DNA from: Silene conica
Lineage: Eukaryota > Streptophyta > Magnoliopsida > Caryophyllales > Caryophyllaceae
Direction of reading: 5' to 3'
DNA length: 64,000 nt
Assembly: GCA_029255685.2 (NCBI GenBank)
Contig: CM055312.2
Location: 16,640,649 to 16,704,648, forward strand
Shown here piece after piece: positions 25,230-38,021 of this stretch. The first letter of the stretch is position 1, and every line of letters begins with the position of its first letter. Made by a program: the position numbers and the translations under genes. The notes beneath the pieces are model-generated. The model made no database searches. It was not told the DNA's origin and was given only the letters and a program-made list of their open reading frames with translations.

Positions 25230-25470
25230 ATGTCTGGAACCAAAGCTAACCCTTCCAGTTCTCAGAGCATGCCAACCTAGTCAAGTGGGACCAACCCTAC
25301 TGTTTCCGTTGGTCTCACAGGACCACCCCTGGTCGTAAGTCAGACCACAGCCTCAAGGGTTGTGGCTCCATCCAGCAAACCTCCTCAGATTCCCAGATCA
25401 CCCCCTGTGTCTACTTCCCCAAGGCTGGAAGTGAGGAATCGGTCCTTCATCTTTTTAAACTTTGTATGTT
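25230..25470 (+). pseudogene. Start of a Tat-type gag, degenerate
   Basis: An ATG at 25230 opens a serine- and proline-rich frame (MSGTKANPSSSQ...) with an early in-frame stop after about 16 codons, then continues as a low-complexity N-terminus typical of these gags. It breaks off near 25470. The frame is mostly unsupported by motifs, so the assignment rests on position after the PBS. Confidence 0.45.
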
Positions 25471-25499
25471 TGCAAGGAATTTGTGGTCGGCCTCTGATT

Positions 25500-26250
25500 T
25501 AGGAATTCGAGTTGACCCATTCTGTTCTCTTGATCTCAATATCTGGTTTCAAAACTAGTTTCTCTACTTCAACAAGTCTGAGGACAAGGATCATCTTATC
25601 TCAACCTTCATGGCAACTTTGGCGACTATTTGGAAGGTTAGATGTATTAAGGTCTTTCAGAATGCAGAAGTTAATCAGCATATGGTTATTCCTTTATTTC
25701 TGAATGAAATGGAAAAAAAGGAATTCATGTGCTATCTCATAAGAATAGCACTGCTGAGGACACAGAAGGGGATGATCTTGACGTTCAAAATGATGTGGAT
25801 TTGCTTAAAAAGGATTTTCCTCATGTTCTGGTTGGGAATCAGGATACTTGCAATTTAGTCTGGACTACGTTGGATGCGGCCTGGTATCAGAATTTGAAAA
25901 GCTGGAATTGGTTTTACCACGTCTAACGATAATAATGCGGATAAAAGCGATTTCAATGGAGTTTGCTTCTGTCTCAGTCTTTATGCAGAAAGTAGTGAAC
26001 AAGCTGAGGCGTTAGCTGTTTTGAAAGGTTGGGAATGGGCAAAACAATATTTACCATCTTTCAATTGCCTCTGATTGTATCAATGTCATTTTGCAGGTTA
26101 TCGGCTTACAAGAACCATCTCATCAAGCTTCAAATACTATTAGGAAAATTAAGAATATGTATGCGTCTTTTCATTGTCTTAGTATTAGGTATGTATGTAG
26201 AAGTATGAACTATAGAGCTCATAAAATGGCTAAGTCTGTTTTCTGACAGT
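25500..26250 (+). pseudogene. LINE-type RT C-terminal/RNase H (RVT_3) remnant
   Basis: Joined over several frames, the translation resembles the end of plant LINE polyproteins or RVT_3 RNase H-like proteins. The blocks are a LATIWKVRC-type segment near 25615, an EALAVLKGWEWA helix near 26005, and near 26075-26240 an SDCINV ... SIRYVCRSMN ... AHKMAKS pattern. These correspond to the active-site helix and the C-terminal Asn/His part of the RNase H fold. Frameshifts and stops show it is dead. It adjoins the Tat remnant without a clear junction. Confidence 0.6.
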
Positions 26251-26478
26251 AGTTATATGTATCCATCTGCCAAAAAAAAACATGCCCTTTATGGTTTACT
26301 TGGTGGAGGCATGGAAAGGAAATTATTAAGTTTATTAAATTTTTATTCAATGTTTAAAAGAGCAAACGAAGTCGGTTGGAGGTGTTCTTGGACTCTTTAG
26401 GAAGGTTAAATTACAGACTTTCCAGTTGTCAACACGATGGTCAAAGATGGCCTTATGTGGGGTCAACTATTTGACGAC
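26251..26478. other. Unassigned sequence before the Athila LTR
   Basis: About 230 bp with a poly-A run near 26272, which could be the tail of the LINE remnant. Nothing else is recognised. Confidence 0.3.
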
Positions 26479-28071
26479 TGATGAGTCCCATATTGGTCGT
26501 TATTTTCCTTGTTTTTCCCTTTATTTCGAACCCGTTTATTTCGACACCGTTTTGCGTGTCATTGATTAATTTTATTGCCTTTTGCCTCTATTAAGCATAT
26601 TTAGTTTCCGTCATGTAGGATTTCAGGTGGGATTGAAGAAATGGGAGCAAACGAAGCGGTTTTGATGCAAAATAGGGAGAAAAAGTGAAGAAATGACAAA
26701 GAGGGGTCCTCAGCCGGTTCGCCGGCAGCCGGTCTGCCGGCTCGGAACCCCAATTACCAAGACTCAACCCAAAAGTTCAGAACATCAAGAAGGGGTCCTC
26801 AACCGGTGTCATGCCGGCAGTCGGCTGACCAGCCCAACACACTTGGCACTTTGGAAAATTAATTCAAAAAATCAGAACTTGTGCATAGGGTCCTCAGCCG
26901 GTCCCCAACCGATAGCCGGTTGACTGGGTGAGAGGGAAGCACCGTTGGAGAAAAAGTTCAGAATCCAGGCCTACGGTTCTCAGCCGATCTCAGACCGACA
27001 GCCGGTCGACTGGCTGAGAGTCTCTTCTCATATTTTTCCGCATTTTCGAGATACTATAAATACCTTTACTTAATTAGACAGATAACGAGATACACAATTT
27101 TTACGCATTTTTTACGCATTATTTTATTCTTTCACGCTTTTCTAGGGTTTTAGATTCTCAAGCTTACTCTGACATATAATCTTTCCTTAATTTTGTATAA
27201 TCTGTTAGTTAATCATATTTAGTTAGTCTTAATCTTTCCTTAGCTAGTTCAATAGTTTACATTTGGGCATTTGGTTGTCTTTTGAAGAGATTTGAGGGAA
27301 TCCTTCATTTGTATCCAAATTCCAACCTTTAATGCAAGTTTTGGTATTAACTTCCTTCCCTCTTCTTCGTTTTTTCATTTGTTTACATTTGTTCTAGTTA
27401 TGTGTTGAATTGTTTACGTTTCCAATAGTTAACATGTTAGCCTATTTTCCTTCAATTGTTTACATCTTTGTCTCAAGTATTTGTGAGAGGACTCATTCTA
27501 GGGTTAGGGGTGATCTATGTTGGGTTGCTAATGATGTTGCTTGCTTAATTTTAGACTTGGTTTCTCTTTTGTTAAGGTTGTTCATAGTATGCATGCTAGG
27601 TGTTCGATGAAATGCCTCAACGACGGTTGGGCTTGATTTGTCACTTTGTTTGTCTTTAGCGATGGTTTGAGACATTCATATGCATGTTTCTATGTTGGTT
27701 GAGTATGTTCATAGCGATAGTTAGGATATATTTGACCTGAGGTGAGTCGACTCGAAAGACAAGACAAGCCAAGACTGACCCATTAAAGCGACCTAGTCGA
27801 CCCTTTGCATGTTTCGTTATCATCCTTCGTAGTAACCCCGACACCCTAGTTTCCTTAACCTTGTTAATTTACATCTTTAGTTTTCGTTTACCTTAGTTTA
27901 ACCAATCATTCAAACCAACCTTTTTTTATCCCGACTAGACTTTGACTTAAACGTAACTATACAAAAATCTCCACCATCCTTGTGTTCGACACCCGACTAA
28001 AATACTACTTTTTAATTGGATTTTATAAATTGTTTTTGATGTTGAGAAATGACGACAAACTCTCGACCACA
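26479..28071 (+). mobile_element. 5' LTR of an Athila-type Ty3/gypsy element (1593 bp)
   Basis: It starts TGATGAGTCCCATATTGG and ends CTCGACCACA, followed after seven bases by the Athila-type PBS. The body contains a short G/C-rich tandem repeat (26660-27025) and a TATAAATA box at about 27055. The matching 3' LTR is not in the window. Confidence 0.75.
26660..27025 (+). repeat. About 90 bp tandem repeat x4 in the Athila LTR
   Basis: GGGTCCTCAGCCGGT-like starts recur at about 26703, 26793, 26888 and 26974, each followed by CCGG/CCGA-rich sequence and preceded by AAAAGTTCAGAA-like sequence. It is strongly GC-rich against an AT-rich background. Confidence 0.7.
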
Positions 28072-28078
28072 TAAAAAT

Positions 28079-28096
28079 GGTGTCGTTGTCGGGGAT
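28079..28096 (+). other. Athila primer binding site
   Basis: TGGTGTCGTTGTCGGGGA is a lightly mutated form of TGGCGCCGTTGCCGGGGA, the PBS typical of Athila elements. The differences are C-to-T changes at CG or CHG-type sites, as expected from deamination of methylated DNA. Confidence 0.8.
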
Positions 28097-28273
28097 GGTG
28101 CTAGATTTTGTGTAGTTTAGTTTTAGTCTTAGCTTTAGTTTGCTGTTTTTGTTTGTTCTTGATCAAGGTTTGCTAGATTCTTGTAGAGTGTGTGTGTTTA
28201 TTACTCTCCCTAGTGTCTAAAAAGCACTAGGAAGACTAACGATTTGCCTTGATTTTATGTCTAGGGGTGATAG
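28097..28273 (+). mobile_element. Athila leader, interrupted by copia element A
   Basis: Untranslated leader of the Athila element. It ends in GATAG (28269-28273), the TSD of element A, and resumes at 45882. Confidence 0.75.
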
Positions 28274-29555
28274 TGTTGGGAAATGTGTCCTCAACAATAG
28301 TGCGATCACGTAATTAAATCTCATGACGAGAATACGCAAGGGATGATGCGAATTATATTAGTCAACTGACTAACATTAATCGGTAATGATTGGCTAGCTA
28401 GAGTTTGACATTACTGTCGTATGACGGTGGTGGTCAGTTGATCCCTTTAGGTCACACCTTTAGGACAATTCCCTTAATTGATAAATTGATCAAATGTATG
28501 TTGATACGATTTGATCATATTCCTTAAAACTCGTATACCGAGAAATCAGAGGTTAAATCTTATTGTAAGATTTATGTTTAAAATTGAATCGTGTCAATTG
28601 TTAAACAATAAACGATATTTTATGATATCGAAATTAAAATGAATCGGGTTATAATTAATCCAAAGGTTGTAAATCGTATTGACGATAAATAATGAATGAC
28701 CATTTTATACGTTGGTAATTTCGAATTACATGTCGAAATAATAAATATGATTTATTTATTTACAAATGATATTTATATGATGAATATGCATTTTAGTTAA
28801 ATTAAAACAATTGTTATTTTAAATGTGACACTTTAGATGTCACACTTATACAATTGATCAAGAGACAATTATAAAATGGACTATTTTTAAGTGGAGGTGC
28901 CGGTTTTATGGGAATGGATTAAGGGTGCTTTATTGTGTTTTAAATGTTAAGGACACAATGATAACCTAGCATTAAACGTAATTGATTAGGGATGCATGCC
29001 TTGGTTATTGATAATGCAAAAGGGTTCTCCTTTTCCCCTTCCCTATCCCTAGCCGACTCTCCTCTTTTCCCCATACCCACTTAATTGTTTTAACTAGCTT
29101 AAATTAATGATGTGGGTAATATATAACCTAAGGAACATTCATTCTACTTCTTCTTCTCTTAGCCGAAAATTTTAAAGAGAGAAAAATTGTGAAAATCCTC
29201 TAAAAATTATTATAAGATAATAATAATACTATTTTTATAAGAAGTTATAATATTGAGTATATTGATTCTAATTAAGATATTAGAATTTGTTTAAGGAAAA
29301 CCGATTTTGTACTAGCTCACATCAAAATCTCGGTTATTAAGGGGTGTCTTGGTGCATCACAAAGGAGGTGTTCTTGTTGAATACTTGGAGGATCATCCTT
29401 GCATTTTATTTGGACCGTATGTAAGGGTTCATATCTCCTTCTTTCCGCATTATATAATAGCATGCATAAGATCTATAATATGTTAATTAAAATGTTAATT
29501 AAAATCATGTTAGTATGACTAAAATAATTAGTTTATGAGATAACTAAACCCAACA
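28274..29555 (+). mobile_element. 5' LTR of element A (1282 bp)
   Basis: Starts TGTTGGGAAATG and ends ACCCAACA. It differs from the 3' LTR by roughly a dozen single-base changes and a 17 bp segment (near 28423-28440) missing from the 3' LTR, about 1 percent divergence by eye. Confidence 0.9.
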
Positions 29556-29556
29556 A

Positions 29557-29570
29557 TTGGTATCAGAGCA
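29557..29570 (+). other. Primer binding site of element A
   Basis: TTGGTATCAGAGCA one base after the LTR, matching the initiator Met tRNA end. Confidence 0.88.
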
Positions 29571-31172
29571 ACTAGGTTGTTTGCATGCTTTCCGTTTACG
29601 TTTTTACGGAGTTATTAGGATAACAAAATAAAATTTGGAATTTCGTTTAATATATGATATGGCCGAAATTATTTAAGCATGAATACCTACTGTTTCTAAA
29701 ATGTTTTTAGAACATTTGGAATATATTTTGCATATATATTGTTCATTGGTATATTTATTTTCGGTTTTATTGATTTTTAATGGTTAAAAATGTTTATTTT
29801 TGGGAAAAATAGTTAAAATAAGCTTCTGGCCGAGATTTTTCAGAATGTATTCACATGTATATCCTATGTTATAAATATAAATTTTCGTAAATTATGGACT
29901 TATAATACATGGGATATGAATTTTATAGGTTAAAATGCAATAAGATGAATAAAAATGGGTTTGTATAGTTATATTTTGAATTTGACTATAAACTCTTATG
30001 AGTATGTCACATGCAATATTTAAAATGTATGCTAAATTTTCCAGAAATTTATCTCATATATTGCATTATTATAGATTTTTAATATAAAAATCGGGTAATT
30101 AGTGACATTATTTCGACTTTAATAGTTTAAGATGGAATTTGGCCATAAAAATTTAACACGATGTCATATATATTATTTCCATCATGTATAAAAATTTTGA
30201 GATTTTTATCTTATTTTATGCTTGAGAAATAATTTTAAAGGTTAAAATTGTACGATATATGACGAAAATCGTTAAAATTTGCAATAGTTGTTAAAATGGC
30301 CGGAAAATTTAACCCATTTTAGTAATATATGATATGTTCATCACCATAATTTTCTTGGGAGCCAAAAGTTTCTGTTTTATTTAATTTTAATTTGTTGAAA
30401 AGTTGCATTTAAAATTGAATAATAAGAGTCATATTTATTGAAATTTCGGCTAAGTGGGCAGTGTGTACTTTATTTTTCTGTCCATTTTATGTTCTTAAAG
30501 TGTTTTGGAAAGTGTAAAAATATTATTAGTATTTTATTTGCATTTATGGATCTAATTATTGAATTTTCCGACTTAAAATGCTCGTTTTACGTATTATTTT
30601 CGAAATAGATATTAAAACCGTATAAATACTAATATTTTAAAGTTCTGAAATTTTAATAACATTCTAGAATTTTCAAAATTTGAATTTTGAAATTTTCGAA
30701 ATTTTTATGACTCTTTTCGATTTTTTATATTATTTTCCCGCAAAACCGAGTTAAATACCGAACAATATTGAAATATATTAAGTTAAGTCATGTTCAAAGT
30801 TTGAGTAAGACTAAATTTTGAAACCTAAAAGAGTCGGGATGATTAACTTAAGAGTGAATTCCGATTCACATTATGCATAGTGTTGTTAAACGTTAAAACA
30901 CGCAATTCCATAAACCGAGGTATACGATGACTTTTTATTTAAATAGGACGATTTGGCTTAGGGTTTGCATGATAGTTCATATATTCATAAGCATTGCATA
31001 TTTTATTATGAATGTCATGATTTATTTACGTAATTTTGGGAATTATGTAATTTACTTAGTATGGCCTTAGTTTTTAAATCGGTATTTCCCATAATGTAAG
31101 GGGTTACCGATTCGGTTGTAATTTTGTGATCTCGTATCACCCAATTGTAATTTATTTCTATTTTATAATGTA
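29571..31172 (+). mobile_element. Long untranslated leader of element A, part 1
   Basis: AT-rich, no open frame of note. It is interrupted after TAAAG (31173-31177) by element B and resumes at 40481. Confidence 0.75.
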
Positions 31173-31177
31173 TAAAG

Positions 31178-32423
31178 TGTTGGAAACTAAGGTAGTCATA
31201 CTAGCTAGTTCGAAATATTAGTCTTACTAATTTAACTAATTAAACTCATATTAATATAGTTAACCTATCTTAATCTTATGCATGCAAAATAAAAGCGGAA
31301 ATAAGGAGAATCGTATTCTTACAACCGGTCCGAAATATGCTTAGGACGATCCTCCAAAAGCAACCAAGTAAGCTTGCCTCCAATGAGTGAGCACCAAGAC
31401 CTTACCTTAAACGGACCAAATAACCGAACCCGAAACTAGAGGACGGAATTAGGTTAAAACCGTGTACTAATACTAATATTAGTATGATAGAAAAATATTA
31501 TATGAATAATATTTGAGAGGTTTTTATCTTGAGTTTTCTTACTCTAGAAAATTCATGCACCCAAGATTAGCATATCAATATGTGATGTATCACATATATA
31601 TAATGGAGAATAGGTTTAGTTGGGGTGGTGGGTGTGTCGTGTAAGTAAGAGCAAAGGGAAGGGATTTTAATCCCTTTTGCATGTTCACATGCACATAGTC
31701 AAGTCATGTCACATTTGACTTAAAAATATAAGATAAAATATCATATACAATATTATCTTATAGTGCTACTTACACGGTATACACATACGTAATATGGACC
31801 TTCATTTTACGTTTTACAATTCGTACAACTTGACTTATTACGTAACATCTTATGTGACATAATAATAATTGTATTAATTTAAAATATAAATTTATCATAT
31901 AAATAATATTTCTAAATTAATTAAATCACATTTAACAAATCATTAAGTAATTCGAAATTACTGTCCCAACATATGGTTATCGTAATAATCGTCGATACGA
32001 TATATTAACAACGTTTATTATAACCATGAACCGTTCATTATACTAATCTTGATATTTCTAAAATATCGTTTAATACTTGACAATTGACACATTTCAATTT
32101 CAAATATAAATCTTACCTTTAAGATTCAACCTCTAATTTCTCAATATACGGTTTTAAGAATATCGATCAATCTGTATCCTATACAATTAATCAATATACG
32201 TTTAAGGGGTTAGTCCTATAGGTGTGACCTAAAGGGATCAACTGACCACCACCGTCATACGACAGTAATGTTAAACTCTAGTCAGCCAATCATTACCGAT
32301 TAATGTTGGTCAGTTGACTAAATCAATATTGGATCGTCCCTTGCATATTCATTTCATAAGATTTATGACAATGATTTTATCACTGTCGTGATCGCACTAT
32401 TGTTGAGGACACATTTCCCAACA
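31178..32423 (-). mobile_element. 3' LTR of element B
   Basis: On the minus strand it starts TGTTGGGAAATG and ends AGTTTCCAACA. It lies directly after the polypurine tract. Confidence 0.9.
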
Positions 32424-32448
32424 ATCTCCCACTTGTCCTCGACAAGTG
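32424..32448 (-). other. Polypurine tract and hairpin of element B
   Basis: The minus strand reads GGACAAGTGGGAGAT before the LTR. CACTTGTC-GAG-GACAAGTG forms a perfect 8 bp stem with a 3-base loop (32430-32448), overlapping the tract. Element A has the same structure. Confidence 0.8.
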
Positions 32449-34870
32449 TGCGTCACCAATTCTCTTGTCCTATTACGTCATCTCCACTCAATGCAAGGTG
32501 TCTTCCAGGTCGTACTTGCATTTGATCATATCTTGAGCGGTTTTCTCGATCTGGAGATTTAACTGCTTTGACCGGAATTATCTACCATAGATACCTTCCG
32601 AGCGTGGCCACGCATTTTCAGTTAAACTTCTCTTCGAGTGGCCCTGAGATTTAAGACAACCCTGACAAGGGGTTGGACAATTCCTATCCTACTGTTCCCT
32701 TCGCTAACACAGTCCATCATGACCCAAAAGAAGCCCATTTGACCCCCTTTAACGGTTGATCGTAGAGCTAAAATCAAAGTCAATCTGAGGCTGCATCACC
32801 TTGGGCGAACAGTCTCAAGTCAAAGAATCGACTTATGTGAATAATATAGTAGCTCTCGCCACGACCAGGCTAATTATAAAATTTCCAGAACTCTATAAGC
32901 GGTCACTAAATGCCCAACAGAGTGTTACACAGTCTGCCGATGTGATCGACTAGTCATCCCATATGACTCTATGACATTTGAACTTGCCATCAATCGCCTC
33001 ACATTGTAGTCGCTTCGAGACGTCACCTCATACAAGCGACTATGGGCTATACTAAGTTAATCCAGTTCACTTTATGAGGTTCAAATTGTCTCTTACAACC
33101 CATTTGGATTTCACAAAGTATAAATTGTGAGTTAATATTAATGATAATAACTCAAACGATAAGAGTGATTGTTATGTGCGAACAAACAATACGATATTGT
33201 TGCTCCACATAAAACAATCTTTGATGATCATACATCAATTTGTATTAATGGTTTATTATGTGAATATACCCTATCTTCACATCTTTTAAACCTACAAATT
33301 TCGGTTTCCTTTTGACTCATATTATCTCGCATAATATGATCTTATTCAAGTACATTTCAAGTCTTTATACTCGACTCGAGTCTCCTTACTTTAAGGAAAC
33401 TCCCACTGTTTTCTCAAAACTCATGACATGTCATCCTTATGAACATAGTCATACTGTACTAGAATTTATATTGTATTTTACCTAGATTCGATCTACTTAG
33501 TTCTCCTCGAGAAACTTATATCGAAATAGGGTTTTATTTCAACTTATGACATTTTGATCAAGGTTATATGAATTTAACATTTTCATATCTTGGATTCAAA
33601 TCCAAATCTTGTTAACTGATCGGTGACGTTTCATTATCACATAATAAACTCACTTACAATTTATGTTCTCAACATACATTCATCTAGAATTGAAAACCTC
33701 ATATTCTTTACTTTTTAAAGAATCACCATTCTCTCTAAATGGTAGGTTTCGTTTCCTTAATAACTTTTCTCCCACTGAATTCCATATTACTATCTTATAG
33801 TTTAATAACTCCCACTATCTTCATAGTGATTAGGTAACATCTTTAAACATCTTCTCAACTCATAATGAACATTTCATTTTGATTTACTTCAAACATTTTC
33901 TCAACTCGCTATGAACATTTCATTTTTCATTTTCCTTCCCACGAGAACGGGAGATGATTTCTCCTCTATTATCTTTATAAAACAGAAGCATTAACATCAT
34001 GGAAACGATTTTCTTCCGTTAACACTCGCGGTTTCCTTTGTCCTCTCTGGGAACTAATGACTACATAAGGAACATTTCCTTTTGTGTCCTCGCGTAGTTT
34101 CTTCTGTGTCCTCTCGTAGTTTCTTCTATCCAATCTTTTAGAGTTCTTCTCAAGGACTCTTCATAGGACTCTTCTCTAAGATCCTATGTTTATTTCATTG
34201 TCTAATATCCAATCTTTTAGAGTTCTTCTCAAGGACTCTTCATAGGACTCTTCTCTAAGATCCTATGTTTATTTCATTGGTTTGCGGGCGTAGAATTTCT
34301 CCCACTCTATCCTTTAAAATAATCGTTATTTAAGAAGGATAACATTTTCGCCCGTCAACAATGTACTGGATAAAGAATTATGTGAGTAGTGAGACATTAG
34401 TTCTCTCATTCGTTTAAGGTAATCATCTTATAACGAACTGATGTTCTTATGTTTGAATTTGAAGTATTTCACGGGATGCAATTCTCGTTTTTAAGTAAGT
34501 CGTATTACTTTTACAATGATCCTATCATTTCTTCCGTACGGTGAATCATTCAAGGTGCTTTATTACGATCTATGAAAATCGTATCAATTCATGTTATAAA
34601 AGCATTTTAAACAACCAAACATGTTTGATTTAGAACAAAAGGATGACTTGGGTTGAAAACCAAATCACCACTATAACAACCATTTTGTCAACAAGATCCT
34701 TGTCGTACAAGAAATACAAAGTTCTTTAATTAAAATGCAAAAAGAAAGAAGACATCAAATGAAAATTAGAGTCATGCTCTTCATGTCTTCAATCTCGGAT
34801 GCTACCATAGCCATCCATGGAATGAGCTTCAAGCTCTCCTTTCCTTTCTCCTTGTCCTAGATCTTGGAAG
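32449..34870 (-). mobile_element. Noncoding 3' region of element B (pol absent)
   Basis: About 2.4 kb between gag and the polypurine tract, with no open frame showing protease, integrase or RT motifs. It is similar to the equivalent region of A (42310-44590). A 79 bp tandem duplication lies at about 34128-34279. Confidence 0.7.
34128..34279. repeat. 79 bp tandem duplication in element B
   Basis: ATCCAATCTTTTAGAG recurs at 34128 and 34207, followed by the same CTCAAGGACTCTTC and TTTATTTCATTG blocks. Confidence 0.85.
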
Positions 34871-34876
34871 GAGTCC

Positions 34877-34968
34877 CTTTAAAACAATTTAAAAAGGGTT
34901 AATATTAACAACTTGTATCATTATACAAAGGTTAATCTTATAACATGAGTTTAAACAAGAATTATTAC
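34877..34968 (-). other. Intron-like segment after gag, element B
   Basis: 92 bp from a GTAATAATTC donor-like start to a TTGTTTTAAAG acceptor-like end, at the same place as the 91 bp segment in element A. Splicing is inferred only. Confidence 0.4.
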
Positions 34969-35743
34969 CAAAAGAGTGAACTTTTCAAGCTTTAGGTCGG
35001 CCAAATACATTGGACAATTCCGTTTCCAATGCCCTATCTTCATGCAATAATGGCATTTATTTTCAACCTTTGAAGATGATGTGGTCATGGATGTCATTTT
35101 ACCTTTTCCTTTACCATTTTTCCTTTCATGCTTCCTATTGCTCCTATTCTCAAGATTAAGTGTATTCTTCTCGGTACTTCGAATAAGTCCAAACTCCCTC
35201 TCTGCCTGTAAAGGCATATCAAGGAAGCGAAGAATTCGATCTATTATGACATAGTCAGGAGCTTGCACCCTTTGAATTTGCAAGATTTCAGATGGAACAA
35301 CCGACTTAATCACATGAGAATTCATAGTTTGACCCTTATACGAATTTGGGTCAAACCATGCAGAAATTACTTCATGAAGCAAAGTTCTACGAGTTTGAGA
35401 AAATATATTCTTAAGCTTGGTGTAAATCTCATTTGCCGTGCTAAACATAATCATTCTGTCTCGGAGATCCGGCTCCAAAGAGAAAATGAGTATGTCTCTA
35501 AGAATATTTGACTCCTTCATATAGGCCTCATAGGCCTCACGAGTCTCAACCGTGGAATGAGCAGTAGGAACAGGAGGAGCAGCTCTTGTAAGGAAACGAA
35601 TCTTAATTGTCACCTTCCGCAGCTAAAAGTAATTGGGATTCCCAATCTTTGAAATTGGTGTCTTGCTTCCTAAGCTTGCAACGATTCATGAAAGATTGGA
35701 GCCATGAAACGTGTTGTGGGAGTGGTGGAGCGTTATTTGCCAT
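34951..35743 (-). pseudogene. Broken gag of element B
   Basis: An ATG at 35743 starts MANNAPPLP with a SFMNRCKL motif like element A's gag. The frame shifts near 35605-35615, after the LLLAAEGD segment, and continues in the 220-codon frame to 34951. That frame has the EAYEAYMKES and EPDL motifs and a CX2CX4HX4C zinc knuckle (CHYCMKIGHWKRNC) that binds RNA in capsid assembly. Compared with element A, about 27 codons are missing before the QAER motif. A possible intron donor (GGTAATAATTC) follows the knuckle at 34968. It cannot make a complete Gag. Confidence 0.85.
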
Positions 35744-36989
35744 TGATGATTGAAAGTCGAAATATGAACTACAAATAAAATTAAGGAATTAAAACACAAT
35801 TATCGTTTTAATAAATAAACTTGTAAATTTTAAACAAGTTAAGCATCTACTTAATGATCTCTTACCCAATTAAGTAAATGATCCCGAGACCCAAATACAC
35901 ACTAACTTGGGCACGGTTTAGCCGATACATCCCTCATTAATGTGACTCGGTAGATTAACCCCTCAATCGATTCTACTTTTAGAACTCTCGGTCGATAAAA
36001 TTATATTGATTCTTATCTTAGCCCGAACTTATTACCACTACGGTGGCTCGAATACCTTCGTCGAGATCAACCAAATTTCAAGAATAAGTAATCATATTAC
36101 CCCACTTCACCAACGTAATAAGGTTTGCACCCCGGTTTAGCCGAGCCTACTCCCTTATGAAGAAGATCCTTCGCGGGTCCTTTACTTTTTGGTAAGGCTA
36201 TGTCTCGATTTTTAAATAACGTAAGAGATCTTGTCAATTTATTATCTATCTCCTTTAAGTGAACTAAGTCGGTGAATTGTCGATAATTTAATTGACACGG
36301 TCGATAAAATCGATGAAATGCATGAGTTTGAATGACGATTTGGCTATGCATGCAAACATGATAAGCATAAATAAAAGCATAAACTTAAAAGCATAAATAA
36401 AACCCTAGATAGTATGGCCTTTCCTAAAATAGAAAATTAAATGTAAAATACAAATTCGGAAACCAACTCCTTTGGTCCCTTGAACTTCACACGCGGCACG
36501 CATCCCAAGGCAAACTCCGTCTTGGTCGGAACTCCTTTCCGAAATGGCACCGTCTTCAAGGATCTCCGGAATAACAAATAATTACAAATTTTCTATCTAT
36601 TTTATACATTATAAAATAAAATAAGACAATAAAATAAAGTGATACGAGATCACATTAAATTACAACCGAATCGATAAACCCTTACATTACGGGAAATATC
36701 GACTAAGTAAATTACATAATTCAAAATTACGTAAGTAAATTATGACATTCATAAACAATATTTAAATATGCAATGCTTATGTAAAATGCAAAACCTAAGC
36801 CAAATCGTCCTATTTAAACACGTTTTAAATATCGTTATTCGTAATAACACGGTTTTATGGAATAACGTGATTTAAACAATTTTAAAATCACTAATCACTC
36901 TATGAATCATTATTCATGATTTAGTTAAGTTTCCTAACACATTTTAGGATTCAAAATTTAGTCTTACTCAAATTTCGAAAATTAACTTA
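35744..36989 (-). mobile_element. Leader of element B, part 2
   Basis: Untranslated AT-rich leader upstream of gag on the minus strand, without open frames of note. It ends at the TSD TTAACTTA of a MITE. Confidence 0.6.
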
Positions 36990-38013
36990 GGTAGCGTTTG
37001 GGAACCCGAATTTGATTTAGAATTAAATATTTCAAAGTTGGATTGTGAAATTAGGAAATATAAATCCAAATTCTTTGTTTGGGAAACAAAAAATTTCAAA
37101 ATTTGGATTTGGAAATCCAAATTTTGTGTTTGGGAAAACACAAAATTTAGAAATCCAAATTTGGAGACATATTCACATTTAGAGACTCCAAATCAAATTT
37201 GCAAAAAGTTTGCATTTTCAGGCTTTCAGCATGAAATAAAATGTTTGAACCGGAATTAGTAATAGGTAATACACAAGTTATAGAATAAGACTGTTGTCAT
37301 CGTCTAACAGTGTGACACAATATAAGGACCATCGCTAATGAAGATAAGTGCATGCATCATTAATCAATTAATAGGTATCTCTTGTAACGGGTATATCCGT
37401 CACAACATTCAAACTAACTTGACAATTAAAACCTGAAAAAAAACTAGCCAATGCAATTGCCTTGACAAATCCAACAAAAGCCAAATATCAGAACACCCGC
37501 AAAACTGAATCTTCTTAATTTTGCAAGCACCTAAATAACTTGCAGCTAAATGATCTCCACCCTAAACCATGCAGCCTTAATATATAGTTTACACGACCCC
37601 AACAGTTTCCTTCTTCTAGAGAATTACATGCTTGTTCAATTCTGGAAGCCATGCTTTTAGCCACAGTGACATTAGATTCATTAAAGTGAATAGATTATTA
37701 AAGATGAGAATCCTTGATGAACTGTGCAAAAACCGTATCAATGGAAGCTTGATTTAATTTCAATGGAAACGAGGTGAAGAGAAGCGGTGTGAGAGAGTCG
37801 CAATAGAGTCTTGATGATAAGTAAAGCAAAACAGTAAGAAAAGATTTGTAAATGAGACCTATTTTGGTGTTATTTCATTTATGCCCAATTGGATTCTAAA
37901 TAAATTCTAAGGGATTTGGGCCAAATCAGAATTCTGAAATTTTAGACACTCCAAACAAGATATTTGGACCAAATACATATTTAAGAATGAAATGTCCATT
38001 CCCAAACAAGGCG
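36990..38013. mobile_element. hAT-type MITE nested in element B (1024 bp)
   Basis: Flanked by a perfect 8 bp TSD TTAACTTA (36982-36989, 38014-38021). The ends are GTAGCGTTTGGGAA on the left and CGCCTTGTTTGGGAA on the right in reverse, sharing GTTTGGGAA. The subterminal parts carry many AAATTTGGATT / CAAATC repeats. No transposase. This makes it the fourth nesting level here. Confidence 0.75.
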
Positions 38014-38021
38014 TTAACTTA

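Noticed and set aside
37038..37259. 73-codon frame in element B
   Set aside because: It comes from the AAATTTGGATT repeats of the MITE's subterminal region.
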